A DNA stretch of 64,000 nt from Ensifer adhaerens (lineage in GTDB: Bacteria > Pseudomonadota > Alphaproteobacteria > Rhizobiales > Rhizobiaceae): contig NZ_CP118610.1 of the NCBI RefSeq assembly GCF_028993555.1, positions 1,612,001 through 1,676,000 of the forward strand. Reading direction: 5' to 3'. Below, piece by piece: positions 22,804-30,812 of the stretch. The translations under genes were made by a program, and so were the position numbers. Numbering within the stretch: the first letter of the stretch is position 1; each line of letters starts with the position of its first letter. The notes under the pieces are model-generated. The model searched no databases and was not told the DNA's origin. It saw only the letters and a program-made list of their open reading frames with translations.

Positions 22804-23271
22804 ATGGCAAGACCCGTTCCCGGAGATGTCGCTCCCGACTTCACGCTGCCACGCGACGGCGGCGGCACGATCTCGCTTTCGGCCTATCGCGGCCGCCCCG
22901 TCGTGCTGTTCTTCTATCCGAAGGACGACACCCAGGCCTGCACGCTGGAGGCGATCTCCTTCTCCGAACTTGCGGAAGACTTCGCCGCAGCCGGCATAAC
23001 GTTGATCGGCCTCTCACCCGATTCGGTGAAAAAGCACGATCGCTTCGCCAAGAAACACAATCTCACGGTGGCGCTCGCCGCCGACGAGGAAAAGGCTGTG
23101 GTCGAAGCCTACGGCGTCTGGGTGGAGAAAATGATGTATGGCCGCAAATACATGGGGGTCGAGCGCAGCACCTTCCTGATCGGCGCCGACGGCGTCGTCG
23201 TCAGGGTATGGGAAAAGGTGAAGGTCGACGGCCACGCCCAGGAGGTCCTGGCTGCGGCAAAGGCCCTTTGA
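22804..23271 (+). CDS. bcp: Thioredoxin-dependent peroxiredoxin, Bcp/PrxQ family
   Basis: 155 residues with the peroxiredoxin fold (GDVAPDFTLP, VVLFFYPKDDT). Reduces hydroperoxides. The peroxidatic cysteine is Cys46, but the canonical TPGCT motif reads TQACT, losing the usual Pro and Gly. Cys46 is also the only cysteine, so there is no internal resolving cysteine and reduction must use an external thiol (1-Cys mechanism). AAGGAAGG precedes ATG 22804. The DUF455 gene starts 7 bases after the stop, implying co-expression. Confidence 0.9.
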   Translation: MARPVPGDVAPDFTLPRDGGGTISLSAYRGRPVVLFFYPKDDTQACTLEAISFSELAEDFAAAGITLIGLSPDSVKKHDRFAKKHNLTVALAADEEKAVVEAYGVWVEKMMYGRKYMGVERSTFLIGADGVVVRVWEKVKVDGHAQEVLAAAKAL

Positions 23272-23278
23272 GGAACCC

Positions 23279-24106
23279 ATGACCGAATTGCCCGTGTTTC
23301 ACAGCCTGCGCGGGGGCGCAGTCGAAGCCATCCGCGCTGCTGACCTCGAGATCAAGACGGCGCTTGCGCAAGAAGCAGCGCGGCGCTGGCAGCGCCGCGC
23401 GCTGTCGTTGCGCTCGCCGCTCGACCGACCTGTTCCGGTTCGCCCCGGGCGGCCGGACAAGCCGCTGCTGACCCCGCCGACGCAGGTGAAGCGGCGGTCT
23501 CTCGGTTCCCTCAAGGGGCGCATCGCCTTGCTGCACTCGATTGCCCATATCGAGTTGAACGCCGTCGACCTGGCCCTCGATATCGTCGCCCGCTTCGCGA
23601 CCGAATCAGTGCCCAACTCCTTCTTCGACGGCTGGATGCGTGTCGCCTTCGAGGAGGCCAAGCACTTCCGTCTGGTCCGGCAGAGGCTGAACGATCTCGG
23701 TGCCGACTATGGCGACCTGCCGGCCCACGACGGGCTCTGGCAGGCGGCGCACGATACCCGCAATGACCTGACCGCACGCCTTGCCGTGGTGCCGCTCATT
23801 CTCGAAGCGCGTGGTCTCGACGTGACCCCGGCCCTTCAGGCCAAGATGCGCGAAACCGGCGACTTCGAGAGCGCCGCCGTCCTGGATGTGATCTACGAGG
23901 ACGAGAAAGGCCATGTTGCCGTCGGCGCCAAGTGGTTCCGCTTTCTCTGTGCTCGCGAGAAGAAGGATCCTGCAGCGACCTTCCAGGCGCTGGTGCGCGC
24001 CAACTTTCGCGGGCCGCTGAAGGCGCCGTTCAACGACATTGCCCGCGCCGAGGCCGGACTGACGCCGTCCTTTTACCGATCGATGACCGCTTCGACCAAT
24101 CGTTGA
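23279..24106 (+). CDS. DUF455 ferritin-like protein
   Basis: 275 residues. DUF455 proteins have a ferritin-like four-helix core. Candidate di-metal ligands are visible in order: HSIAHIELNAVDLALD (about 86-101), FEEAKHFRL, LEARGLD and VIYEDEKGHVAVG. The first 70 residues are basic and family-specific. The product is presumably cytosolic; function is unproven, though ferritin-like members bind iron and some related proteins hydroxylate tRNA. It follows bcp with a 7-base gap, suggesting a joint role in peroxide and iron handling. Confidence 0.85.
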   Translation: MTELPVFHSLRGGAVEAIRAADLEIKTALAQEAARRWQRRALSLRSPLDRPVPVRPGRPDKPLLTPPTQVKRRSLGSLKGRIALLHSIAHIELNAVDLALDIVARFATESVPNSFFDGWMRVAFEEAKHFRLVRQRLNDLGADYGDLPAHDGLWQAAHDTRNDLTARLAVVPLILEARGLDVTPALQAKMRETGDFESAAVLDVIYEDEKGHVAVGAKWFRFLCAREKKDPAATFQALVRANFRGPLKAPFNDIARAEAGLTPSFYRSMTASTNR

Positions 24107-24228
24107 CGACAAAAAGCAACGGCGTCTCCGTCACGCTGATGCAATCATGCTCAATGAATTGTTAACCCTAACAAAGTGTAATGATCCGCAGGTGAGCGAG
24201 GCAACGCGCACATGGCGGGAGAGAACGG

Positions 24229-25560
24229 GTGTCTGGACGTTCGGCAAATCGTGCTTTCGGAAAACGTAAGGAACATCATGTCCTGATCCTGGCAAGTGGC
24301 GACAAGGTTCGTCACATGACGGTTCGTCCCTGGATGGCGGCAATCGCCGTATCCTTCGCCGGCGTCTGCAGCATCGGCTATCTCGCGGCCACATCCTATC
24401 TGGTCCTGCGTGATGATCTCATCGGCGGCACGATCGCCCGCCAGGCGCGCATGCAGCACGAATACGAAGATCGAATCACGGCACTGAGAGCGCAGGTCGA
24501 TCGCGTAACCAGCCGCCAACTCCTCGACCAGCAGGTGGTCGAAGAAAAGGTCGAGAAACTGCTGCGCCAGCAGATGGCGCTGACCTCGCGCAACGGAAAG
24601 CTCGGTGCGCTGGTCGAAAGGGCCGAAAGTTCCGGCCTGACGACGGAAAGCAACGAGACCCCTGAGATCGAACCCCTCGCCTATGAAAAACGAGCCGATG
24701 CCAGCAGCAACGGCGTAAAGGCGATCGAGAAGCTGATGGGCCTGAGCGGCGCATCGGTCACCGGTGCAATTCGCTCCGCTCCCCTCGCCTATGCCGCACC
24801 GGATGCGGCCGAATCGACCTCGGATCGCGCCGACCGGATCTTCTCCAAAGTGACGCTGTCGCTGAAGGACGTCGAGCTTGACCAGATGGCGCGCCTGAAG
24901 CAACTGACGGATGGCGCTGCAAAGACGTCGGATGCGATTCGCTCGATCGTCGGTCGGACCGGCGTCGACCTGCCGGTCGGCGACGTCGCAGAAATGGTCC
25001 CAGCCGCGGCGTCGGATTCTGCCGATAGCGCCATTGGCGGCCCGTTCGTCGAGCCCGCGAATGATGACGAGTTCGGCCGGTCGCTGGCGGCTCTCGATAC
25101 GGCCCTTCTGGAGCTGGAACGGACGCGGGCCCAGGTCCGCGCGCTGCCGTTCGGCAACCCGTCTCCGGCAAGCGACATCACCAGCGACTTCGGCAATCGT
25201 CTCGATCCGTTCCTCGGCCGCCTGGCACTTCATGCCGGCATCGATTTCCGCGCGACGGTCGGCACGCGCATTCGCGCGGCAGCACCGGGCACCGTGACCA
25301 ACGCCGGCTTGACCGGCGGCTATGGAAACATGGTCGAAATCGACCATGGAAACGGTGTGTCGAGCCGGTACGCCCACCTCTCCGCCGTTCTGGTGAAGGT
25401 CGGCGACCATGTGACGGAAGGTGACGTCATTGCCAAGTCCGGCAATACGGGCCGTTCCACCGGGCCGCACCTGCATTATGAAATCCGCCTGAATGGCGAA
25501 GCGGTGGATCCGATGCGGTTTATCGACGCCAGCCGGAAGCTCGCCTCGTACATGAACTGA
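24229..25560 (+). CDS. M23 (LytM-type) peptidoglycan endopeptidase, membrane-anchored
   Basis: 443 residues. An N-terminal transmembrane helix (about 33-57, PWMAAIAVSFAGVCSIGYLA) is followed by a coiled coil (about 70-125, RMQHEYEDRITALRAQVDR) and a C-terminal M23 domain. The zinc site is complete: H335 and D339 in HAGID, H414 and H416 in PHLHYEI. This is the architecture of periplasmic cell-wall endopeptidases or their regulators. I take GTG 24229 with GGGAGAGAAC just upstream. Related alphaproteobacterial genes have roles in division and envelope integrity. Confidence 0.9.
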   Translation: MSGRSANRAFGKRKEHHVLILASGDKVRHMTVRPWMAAIAVSFAGVCSIGYLAATSYLVLRDDLIGGTIARQARMQHEYEDRITALRAQVDRVTSRQLLDQQVVEEKVEKLLRQQMALTSRNGKLGALVERAESSGLTTESNETPEIEPLAYEKRADASSNGVKAIEKLMGLSGASVTGAIRSAPLAYAAPDAAESTSDRADRIFSKVTLSLKDVELDQMARLKQLTDGAAKTSDAIRSIVGRTGVDLPVGDVAEMVPAAASDSADSAIGGPFVEPANDDEFGRSLAALDTALLELERTRAQVRALPFGNPSPASDITSDFGNRLDPFLGRLALHAGIDFRATVGTRIRAAAPGTVTNAGLTGGYGNMVEIDHGNGVSSRYAHLSAVLVKVGDHVTEGDVIAKSGNTGRSTGPHLHYEIRLNGEAVDPMRFIDASRKLASYMN

Positions 25561-25774
25561 CGGGCATGAACTGACGGGTCGTCTGGCTGCCTTTAGGTCT
25601 TGCGCGGCTTGACAAGAAATGCGACAGATTCGCCACTATTTACCTTTTGCTGCTTCAACGTGCTGGATTTCTTGACTTTCAGCGACGTTCAGCTTATGAG
25701 CGCGGCCACGTGCTCGTGCGTTTTCCATCGATCGATCAGTGTTCTATTGAACCGGAACGGAAACAGATTTCCCT

Positions 25775-27283
25775 TTGACCAATTTTGCTGACCTTGGCCT
25801 GAGCCAAAAAGTTCTCTCCGCTGTCACCGATGCGGGCTACACAACCCCGACCCCAATCCAGGCTGGCGCCATCCCGCCGGCGCTGCAGCGTCGTGACATT
25901 CTGGGCATCGCCCAGACGGGTACGGGCAAGACGGCTTCGTTCGTGCTGCCGATGCTGACGCTGCTCGAAAAGGGCCGCGCTCGCGCTCGCATGCCGCGTA
26001 CGCTCATTCTGGAGCCGACGCGCGAACTCGCCGCTCAGGTTGCAGAGAACTTCGACAAGTACGGCAAGAACCACAAGCTCAACATCGCGCTTCTGATCGG
26101 CGGCGTGTCGTTCGATGAGCAGGACCGCAAGCTCGAGCGCGGCGCCGACGTGCTGATCTGCACGCCCGGTCGTCTGCTCGATCACTTCGAGCGCGGCAAA
26201 CTCCTGATGACCGGTGTCGAGATCCTGGTCATCGACGAAGCAGACCGCATGCTCGACATGGGCTTCATTCCGGATATCGAGCGTATCGCCAAGCTCATTC
26301 CGTTCACGCGCCAGACGCTGTTCTTCTCGGCGACCATGCCGCCGGAAATCCAGAAGCTCGCCGACCGCTTCCTGCAGAACCCCGAGCGCGTCGAAGTCGC
26401 TCGGCCGTCCTCGACGGCGCAGACGGTGACGCAGCGCTTCGTTGCGGCGCACGCCAAGGATTACGAAAAGCGCGCGGTGCTGCGCGATCTGATTCGCGCC
26501 CAGGACGAACTCAAGAACGCGATCATCTTCTGCAACCGCAAGAAGGATGTCGCCGACCTCTTCCGTTCGCTCGACCGTCACGGCTTCTCCGTCGGCGCGC
26601 TTCATGGCGATATGGATCAGCGGTCGCGCATGACGATGCTCGCGAACTTCAAGGACGGCAACATCAAGCTGCTCGTTGCCTCGGACGTCGCCGCACGCGG
26701 CCTCGATATCCCTGACGTCAGCCACGTTTTCAATTTCGACGTTCCGATCCATGCGGAAGACTACGTGCACCGTATCGGCCGCACCGGTCGTGCCGGTCGC
26801 TCCGGCGCCTCCTTCACGCTGGTGACGAAGCGCGACACGAAGTTCTCCGATGCCATCGAAAAGCTGATCGGCCAGAAGGTCGAATGGCTGAACGGCGACC
26901 TTTCCAATCTGCCTGAGCCGATGGAAAGCCACGATACTGGCCGCCGCGATCGCGGCCGTGACGGCCGCAAGGACCGGAAAAAAGATGGGGATCGCGGCTC
27001 GAAGGGCCGTCCCGATCATAAATCCGATACCGTGCGTGCCGATAGTGAGGCCGAAATTGAAACAGTCGCGGAAAGGGCGGAATCGGTGAAACCGGCACGC
27101 AGCGCAGAAAACAAGCAGGGACAGAACAACCGCGCCGATCGTCCGGTGCGTGCATCGAACCCGGCTAACGATGACAATCGCGACCGCCGCAACCGTCACC
27201 GCCGCGACTACGACGACGGCCCGACGCCCGTCGGCTTCGGCGACGAAATCCCCGCTTTCATGCTGATTGCCGGCAAGGCCTGA
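25775..27283 (+). CDS. DEAD-box RNA helicase, RhlE-like
   Basis: 502 residues. All helicase motifs are visible in order: Q motif (FADLGLSQKVL...PTPIQ), AQTGTGKT, PTRELAAQ, GG, TPGRLLD, DEAD, SAT, HGDMDQ, ARGLDIP and HRIGRTGRAGR. A charged low-complexity C-terminal tail from about residue 380 (RRDRGRDGRKDRKKDGD, repeated Asp/Arg/Lys) likely binds RNA. Translation probably starts at TTG 25775 (TTGACCAATTTTGCT) because no ATG in frame fits the Q-motif spacing; the ribosome site is weak. Ribosome assembly or cold adaptation is the usual role. Confidence 0.93.
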   Translation: MTNFADLGLSQKVLSAVTDAGYTTPTPIQAGAIPPALQRRDILGIAQTGTGKTASFVLPMLTLLEKGRARARMPRTLILEPTRELAAQVAENFDKYGKNHKLNIALLIGGVSFDEQDRKLERGADVLICTPGRLLDHFERGKLLMTGVEILVIDEADRMLDMGFIPDIERIAKLIPFTRQTLFFSATMPPEIQKLADRFLQNPERVEVARPSSTAQTVTQRFVAAHAKDYEKRAVLRDLIRAQDELKNAIIFCNRKKDVADLFRSLDRHGFSVGALHGDMDQRSRMTMLANFKDGNIKLLVASDVAARGLDIPDVSHVFNFDVPIHAEDYVHRIGRTGRAGRSGASFTLVTKRDTKFSDAIEKLIGQKVEWLNGDLSNLPEPMESHDTGRRDRGRDGRKDRKKDGDRGSKGRPDHKSDTVRADSEAEIETVAERAESVKPARSAENKQGQNNRADRPVRASNPANDDNRDRRNRHRRDYDDGPTPVGFGDEIPAFMLIAGKA

Positions 27284-27290
27284 TATTCCT

Positions 27291-27709
27291 ATGGGCCTGC
27301 CGGGCATCGATTTTCCGGGCCTCGGCTGCGGACTTGCAATCGTGCGCGACGGTAAGATCCTGCTCTACAAGCGCGTCAATGCGCCTGAAGCCGGCACTGG
27401 AATATCGTCGGCGGCAAGGTCGACCATATGGAGCGCTCGGAAGCCGCTGCGCGACGCGAGGCCGAAGAAGAAAGCGGCCTCAATATCCTTTCGAGCGAGT
27501 TCCTGTGCTTCAGTGAACAGGTGATCGAGGCTGATCGCCAGCATTGGATCTCGATGATCTATGTGACCCAGGATTTTACCGGTGAGCCCGAACTCACCGA
27601 GCCGGACAAGCTTTCCGCTCTCGGCTGGTTCGATCTCGACGCCCTGCCCCAGCCGCTGTCACGTTTTGCGGCCGATGCCGTCGATGCGCTGCGCAAGCTG
27701 AAACACTAG
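27291..27709 (+). pseudogene. Nudix hydrolase, interrupted by a 1-bp frameshift
   Basis: Two overlapping frames make one Nudix protein. The first (from ATG 27291) gives MGLPGIDFPGLGCGLAIV...YKRVNAPEAG; the second continues WNIVGGKVDHMERSEAAARR and the rest to 27709. Inserting one C at about 27395-27396 restores ...PEAGHWNIVGGK and a perfect Nudix box (GxxxxxExxxxxxxREAEEESGL). As read, the first frame would end in nonsense before the catalytic box, and the second frame could start only at ATG 27428, within the box. It is either a recent inactivation or a base-call error. It starts 7 bases after the helicase stop. Confidence 0.85.
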
Positions 27710-27809
27710 GTCGCAACTGGCTGCGGCGCGACCGGACATATTGCTTCCCATTCCTTCAATCGATGCCGACCGACGACGCGGATTGCGTCCTCGGGCCTGA
27801 TTGGTTGTT

Positions 27810-28127
27810 CTATTTTCGGGACCGGAGCGCGGCGTCATAGGCAAGCCGCACCCAGCGCGCCATTTCGTCGGGGTCGTCAAAGGCGTCGTCCGGAATGCTC
27901 CAATAGGGCATCTTCACCTGCTTGCCCTTGCCGTCATAGGCCCATTGCCTCGAGCCGGCCGCCTCGAAGGCCGGCGTCGTCTGCTCGTCCCCCTTCAGCA
28001 GGATCTCTCCGTCCACCTCGAGGGCGAAGATCACGCCCTGGCAATAGATGCCTTTGCCGCCAAACATCCGCTTGATGGTCACCGGTCCAAGCGTCTCGAA
28101 CATCTCTTCGATGGCGGCATTGTCCAC
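27810..28127 (-). CDS. TfoX N-terminal-domain protein
   Basis: 105 residues. The TfoX_N domain is clear: NAAIEEMFETLGPVTIKRMFGGKGIYCQGVIFALEVDG, then the GSRQWAYDGKGKQVKMPYWSIP region. The start is GTG 28127, with GGAGG nine bases upstream, 4 bases after the stop of the NTP-transferase fusion; a longer frame runs far into that gene and is rejected. TfoX proteins are linked to competence in gammaproteobacteria, but single-domain members in rhizobia have no proven role. Its position at the end of a molybdenum-enzyme maturation operon may be incidental. Confidence 0.88.
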   Translation of the reverse strand: MDNAAIEEMFETLGPVTIKRMFGGKGIYCQGVIFALEVDGEILLKGDEQTTPAFEAAGSRQWAYDGKGKQVKMPYWSIPDDAFDDPDEMARWVRLAYDAALRSRK

Positions 28128-28131
28128 GCGT

Positions 28132-29748
28132 TCATTCCTCCAGGATACCGCCGGCAGCCATGATCTGCTCCGGCGTGTCGAGATCAAGACGGGCGGCCGG
28201 ACCAAGCTCGACATCGATGACCGGCAATCCGCATTTCTCGATGATGTGCCTTGCGCCAACGTCTCCAACCAATTGCCTGACGGCTGAAAAGGTCTGTCGC
28301 GGCAGGATGACCGGATTGCCGCGTTGCCCGTCGGCGGTTGCCCGGATGACAGCACGGCCACCTTCGGCAACGAAACGATCGAGCAGCCTGCGCAGATCAC
28401 CGCTGCTGACGCCCGGCATGTCGGCGAGCGTCACCAACATGCCGGCGGCCCGCTCGTCGACCGCCGAAAGTCCAGTCGTCAGAGATGAGGCCATTCCGGA
28501 CATGTAGTCGGGATTCGAGACGAGCGTTGCCGGCAGGCCCTCCAACGCAGCGCGGATATCGGCCTCGCGGTGGCCGGTTACCACGACGACCCTGCCGGGT
28601 GCTGCAGCGATCGCCGCCTCGACGCTACGGCGGACCAGGGGCACGCCGTCAAAGGTCGCCAGCAGCTTGTGTCCGCCGGCCGGTCCCATCCGGCTGGCGC
28701 GGCCGGCGGCCAGAACCACGATCTCGACCGGTCCTGGCGGCAAAGTCGTTGCTTCTTCGCGCGGCTGCGGTCGGGTCGGGATTTCACCCAGCAAGCCGCC
28801 GACGCCAAGGCCGGTAATGTCGTCGAAGCTCGGCCACTCGCCGGCGAGGATACGGTCGAGGATCCAGTCGAAACCGTTCTCGCGCGGGCTGCGGGCGCAT
28901 CCGGGCGCCCCGATCACGGGGATCTCGCCGACACGGCCAAGCACGAGAAGATTGCCGGGATCGACGGGCATGCCGACGTGGTCGACGACGCCGCCTGCCT
29001 GCCGGACAGCCGCCGGAATCACATCATCCGGATCGGCGACGGCAGAGGCCCCAAAGACCACCAGCAGGTCATGATCTGCTCGCAGGGCGTCGATTGCCGC
29101 GGCGACGGCACTTTCCGTGTGTGCAACGCGCCTTTCGGTCAAAAGCTCGCTTCCCGATTGCCGCAGACGCGCCGCCAGGATGGCTCTCGTCTTGTCCATC
29201 ACCTGCGATTTCAATGTCGGCAACTCAGTTGCTATCAGTGCCGCGCGCCGGGCGGCAAAGGGCTTGACTTCGAAAGCGGCATGGCTTCGGAGCAGGTTCT
29301 GCGCTTGCTCAACGAGATGACCGGCCACGGCAAGCGGAATGATCTTGATCGTCGCGACCATGTCGCCGGCCTGCACGGGCACATGGTCGGCAAGACAGGC
29401 GAGCGTGATCGCCGGATCGATGCGGTTCAATCGGTCGACCGTGTCGCGCGTGGCGACGAAGAGACCGGTGACGTTCGAATAGACGTTCACTCGGCCGGTT
29501 GCCGCCTGGGAGAAGCGCAAGTGATCGGGCGCGATTGCCGCCGCAATGCGCGCTGCGGCTACGTCTTCCATGAGATCGCCGGGGTCAAGGCGGGCAACGA
29601 CCACCTCCGGTGTGCCGGAGGCGATCAAGGCGGCGATATCGGTGGACGAGAGCCGGTGGCCCTTCGGCAGGCGAAATTCATCCGTCTTGACCGCATGCGC
29701 CAGGACGGCGCCCTCCGCTTTGATGGTCCCGACCGGCCCGAACTTCAC
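28132..29748 (-). CDS. Fused molybdopterin-binding / MobA-like NTP-transferase
   Basis: 538 residues with two modules. Residues about 1-330 resemble the molybdopterin-binding (MoeA/MoaB-like, MoCF) family, with DHLLVVFGASAVADPDDVIP and GAPGCARSPRENGFD. From about 345 the MobA/MocA nucleotidyltransferase starts (IVVLAAGRASRMG, HKLLATFDGVPLVRRS, VTLADMPGVSS, GQRGNPVILPR). MocA-type enzymes make cytosine-dinucleotide molybdopterin for xanthine-dehydrogenase-type enzymes. GTG 29748 overlaps the previous stop (GTGA), so translation is coupled to the XdhC-like gene. Confidence 0.88.
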   Translation of the reverse strand: MKFGPVGTIKAEGAVLAHAVKTDEFRLPKGHRLSSTDIAALIASGTPEVVVARLDPGDLMEDVAAARIAAAIAPDHLRFSQAATGRVNVYSNVTGLFVATRDTVDRLNRIDPAITLACLADHVPVQAGDMVATIKIIPLAVAGHLVEQAQNLLRSHAAFEVKPFAARRAALIATELPTLKSQVMDKTRAILAARLRQSGSELLTERRVAHTESAVAAAIDALRADHDLLVVFGASAVADPDDVIPAAVRQAGGVVDHVGMPVDPGNLLVLGRVGEIPVIGAPGCARSPRENGFDWILDRILAGEWPSFDDITGLGVGGLLGEIPTRPQPREEATTLPPGPVEIVVLAAGRASRMGPAGGHKLLATFDGVPLVRRSVEAAIAAAPGRVVVVTGHREADIRAALEGLPATLVSNPDYMSGMASSLTTGLSAVDERAAGMLVTLADMPGVSSGDLRRLLDRFVAEGGRAVIRATADGQRGNPVILPRQTFSAVRQLVGDVGARHIIEKCGLPVIDVELGPAARLDLDTPEQIMAAGGILEE

Positions 29749-30452
29749 GCGATCGCTCCTTTGACATGGCTGGTATCTCGGCGCCGAAGCGCCTCGACGA
29801 TCTGGGCCAGGATTGCGACGGCAATCTCGGCGGGGCTTGCCGCACCGATGTCGAGGCCGATCGGTGCGCGGATGCGGGCTATGTCGGCATCGGAAACTCC
29901 GGCCTGTCGCAACCGTTCGACCCGCGTCGCATGGGTTTTCCGGCTGCCGAGCGCGCCGACATAAAAACAGCCCGCCTCAAGGGCGGATCGGATCGGGTGG
30001 TCGTCGATCTTCGGATCATGCGTGACGGCGACCAGCGCGGTGAAACGATCGAGTGGCCGCTCTCTCAGGGCATCCTCGGGCCATTCGGCGATGAGCTCGA
30101 CGCCTGCAAAGCGTTCCGGTGTTGCAAACGCAGTACGCGGATCGATGATCGTCATGTCGAAACCGGCAACCGGCGCCAGCTTGGCCAACGCTTGTGAAAT
30201 ATGGACGGCGCCGATCACGAGAATGCGTGATGGCGGCAAATAGACATTGAGAAAGAAGGAGCCCTGCTCCGTCTCCGCGATCCCGGCCCTGCCGGATTGC
30301 AGGGCGCGCGCAACGGACGTGCGCCAGGGGGCGGGACAGTCGTCACCCTCAAGATAGACCTGGCTGCCGCCGCTGACGAGATCGCTGACGGTGACGGCGG
30401 CCCGACGCGCCGAACGCGCCGCATTGAGTGCTTCAAGGATACTGCGTTCCAT
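29745..30452 (-). CDS. XdhC/CoxI-family protein, Rossmann-domain part
   Basis: 235 residues carrying the C-terminal XdhC Rossmann module: ILVIGAVHISQALAKLAPVAGFDMT, DPRTAFATPERF, VAVTHDPKIDDHPI, YVGALGSRKTHATRVERL and RIRAPIGLDIGAASPAEIAVAILA. XdhC proteins bind molybdenum cofactor, promote its sulfuration and insert it into xanthine-dehydrogenase-type apoenzymes. The short N-terminal XdhC module is encoded by the next gene upstream (2-base gap), so the protein is split into two subunits. Both sit in a CoxD/CoxE-type cluster. Confidence 0.9.
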   Translation of the reverse strand: MERSILEALNAARSARRAAVTVSDLVSGGSQVYLEGDDCPAPWRTSVARALQSGRAGIAETEQGSFFLNVYLPPSRILVIGAVHISQALAKLAPVAGFDMTIIDPRTAFATPERFAGVELIAEWPEDALRERPLDRFTALVAVTHDPKIDDHPIRSALEAGCFYVGALGSRKTHATRVERLRQAGVSDADIARIRAPIGLDIGAASPAEIAVAILAQIVEALRRRDTSHVKGAIA

Positions 30453-30454
30453 CG

Positions 30455-30787
30455 CTAGCCTTCGATCCGTTCAACAAACACCCGGATCCTGCCGCCGCAG
30501 GAAAGCCCGACGCGCCAGGCGGTCTCGTCGGCGACACCGAAATCGAGGATTTTGGGCGCGCCCGAAGCGATCACGTCTGCAGCTTCGGTGATCACCGCGC
30601 CCTCCACACAACCGCCGGAAACCGAACCTTGAAAATTACCGTCGCCGTCGATCACCAGATGGCTGCCGACCGGACGCGGCGCCGAACCCCAGGTCTCGAT
30701 CACCGTGGCAATCGCCACCTTGCGCCCTTGCTTCGTCCAGGCTTCGGCGATGTCGAGCGGATCCAGAACATTTGCAGCTTCGAGCAC
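30455..30787 (-). CDS. XdhC/CoxI-family protein, N-terminal module
   Basis: 110 residues matching only the short N-terminal XdhC_CoxI domain: VAIATVIETWGSAPRPVGSHLVI, GSVSGGCVEGAVITEA and VGLSCGGRIRVFVE. The SGGCVEG and LSCGG cysteines are the conserved ones of this module. It starts at GTG 30787 and ends 2 bases before the Rossmann-type partner, so the two together equal one full-length XdhC. Split versions occur in carbon-monoxide-dehydrogenase and aldehyde-oxidase gene clusters. Confidence 0.9.
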   Translation of the reverse strand: MLEAANVLDPLDIAEAWTKQGRKVAIATVIETWGSAPRPVGSHLVIDGDGNFQGSVSGGCVEGAVITEAADVIASGAPKILDFGVADETAWRVGLSCGGRIRVFVERIEG

Positions 30788-30812
30788 GTTGCCACCCTCC
30801 CGCCTTACCCGA

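Noticed and set aside
25736..27307. 523-codon minus-strand frame opposite the helicase
   Set aside because: Shadow of the DEAD-box gene, whose motifs are unambiguous.
27428..27709. Treating the second half of the Nudix protein as a separate gene
   Set aside because: Its start would fall inside the Nudix box; the simpler reading is one gene with a 1-bp deletion.
28570..29964. 464-codon plus-strand frame opposite the molybdenum-cofactor fusion gene
   Set aside because: Antisense shadow; the minus-strand gene has clear domain motifs and coupled neighbours.
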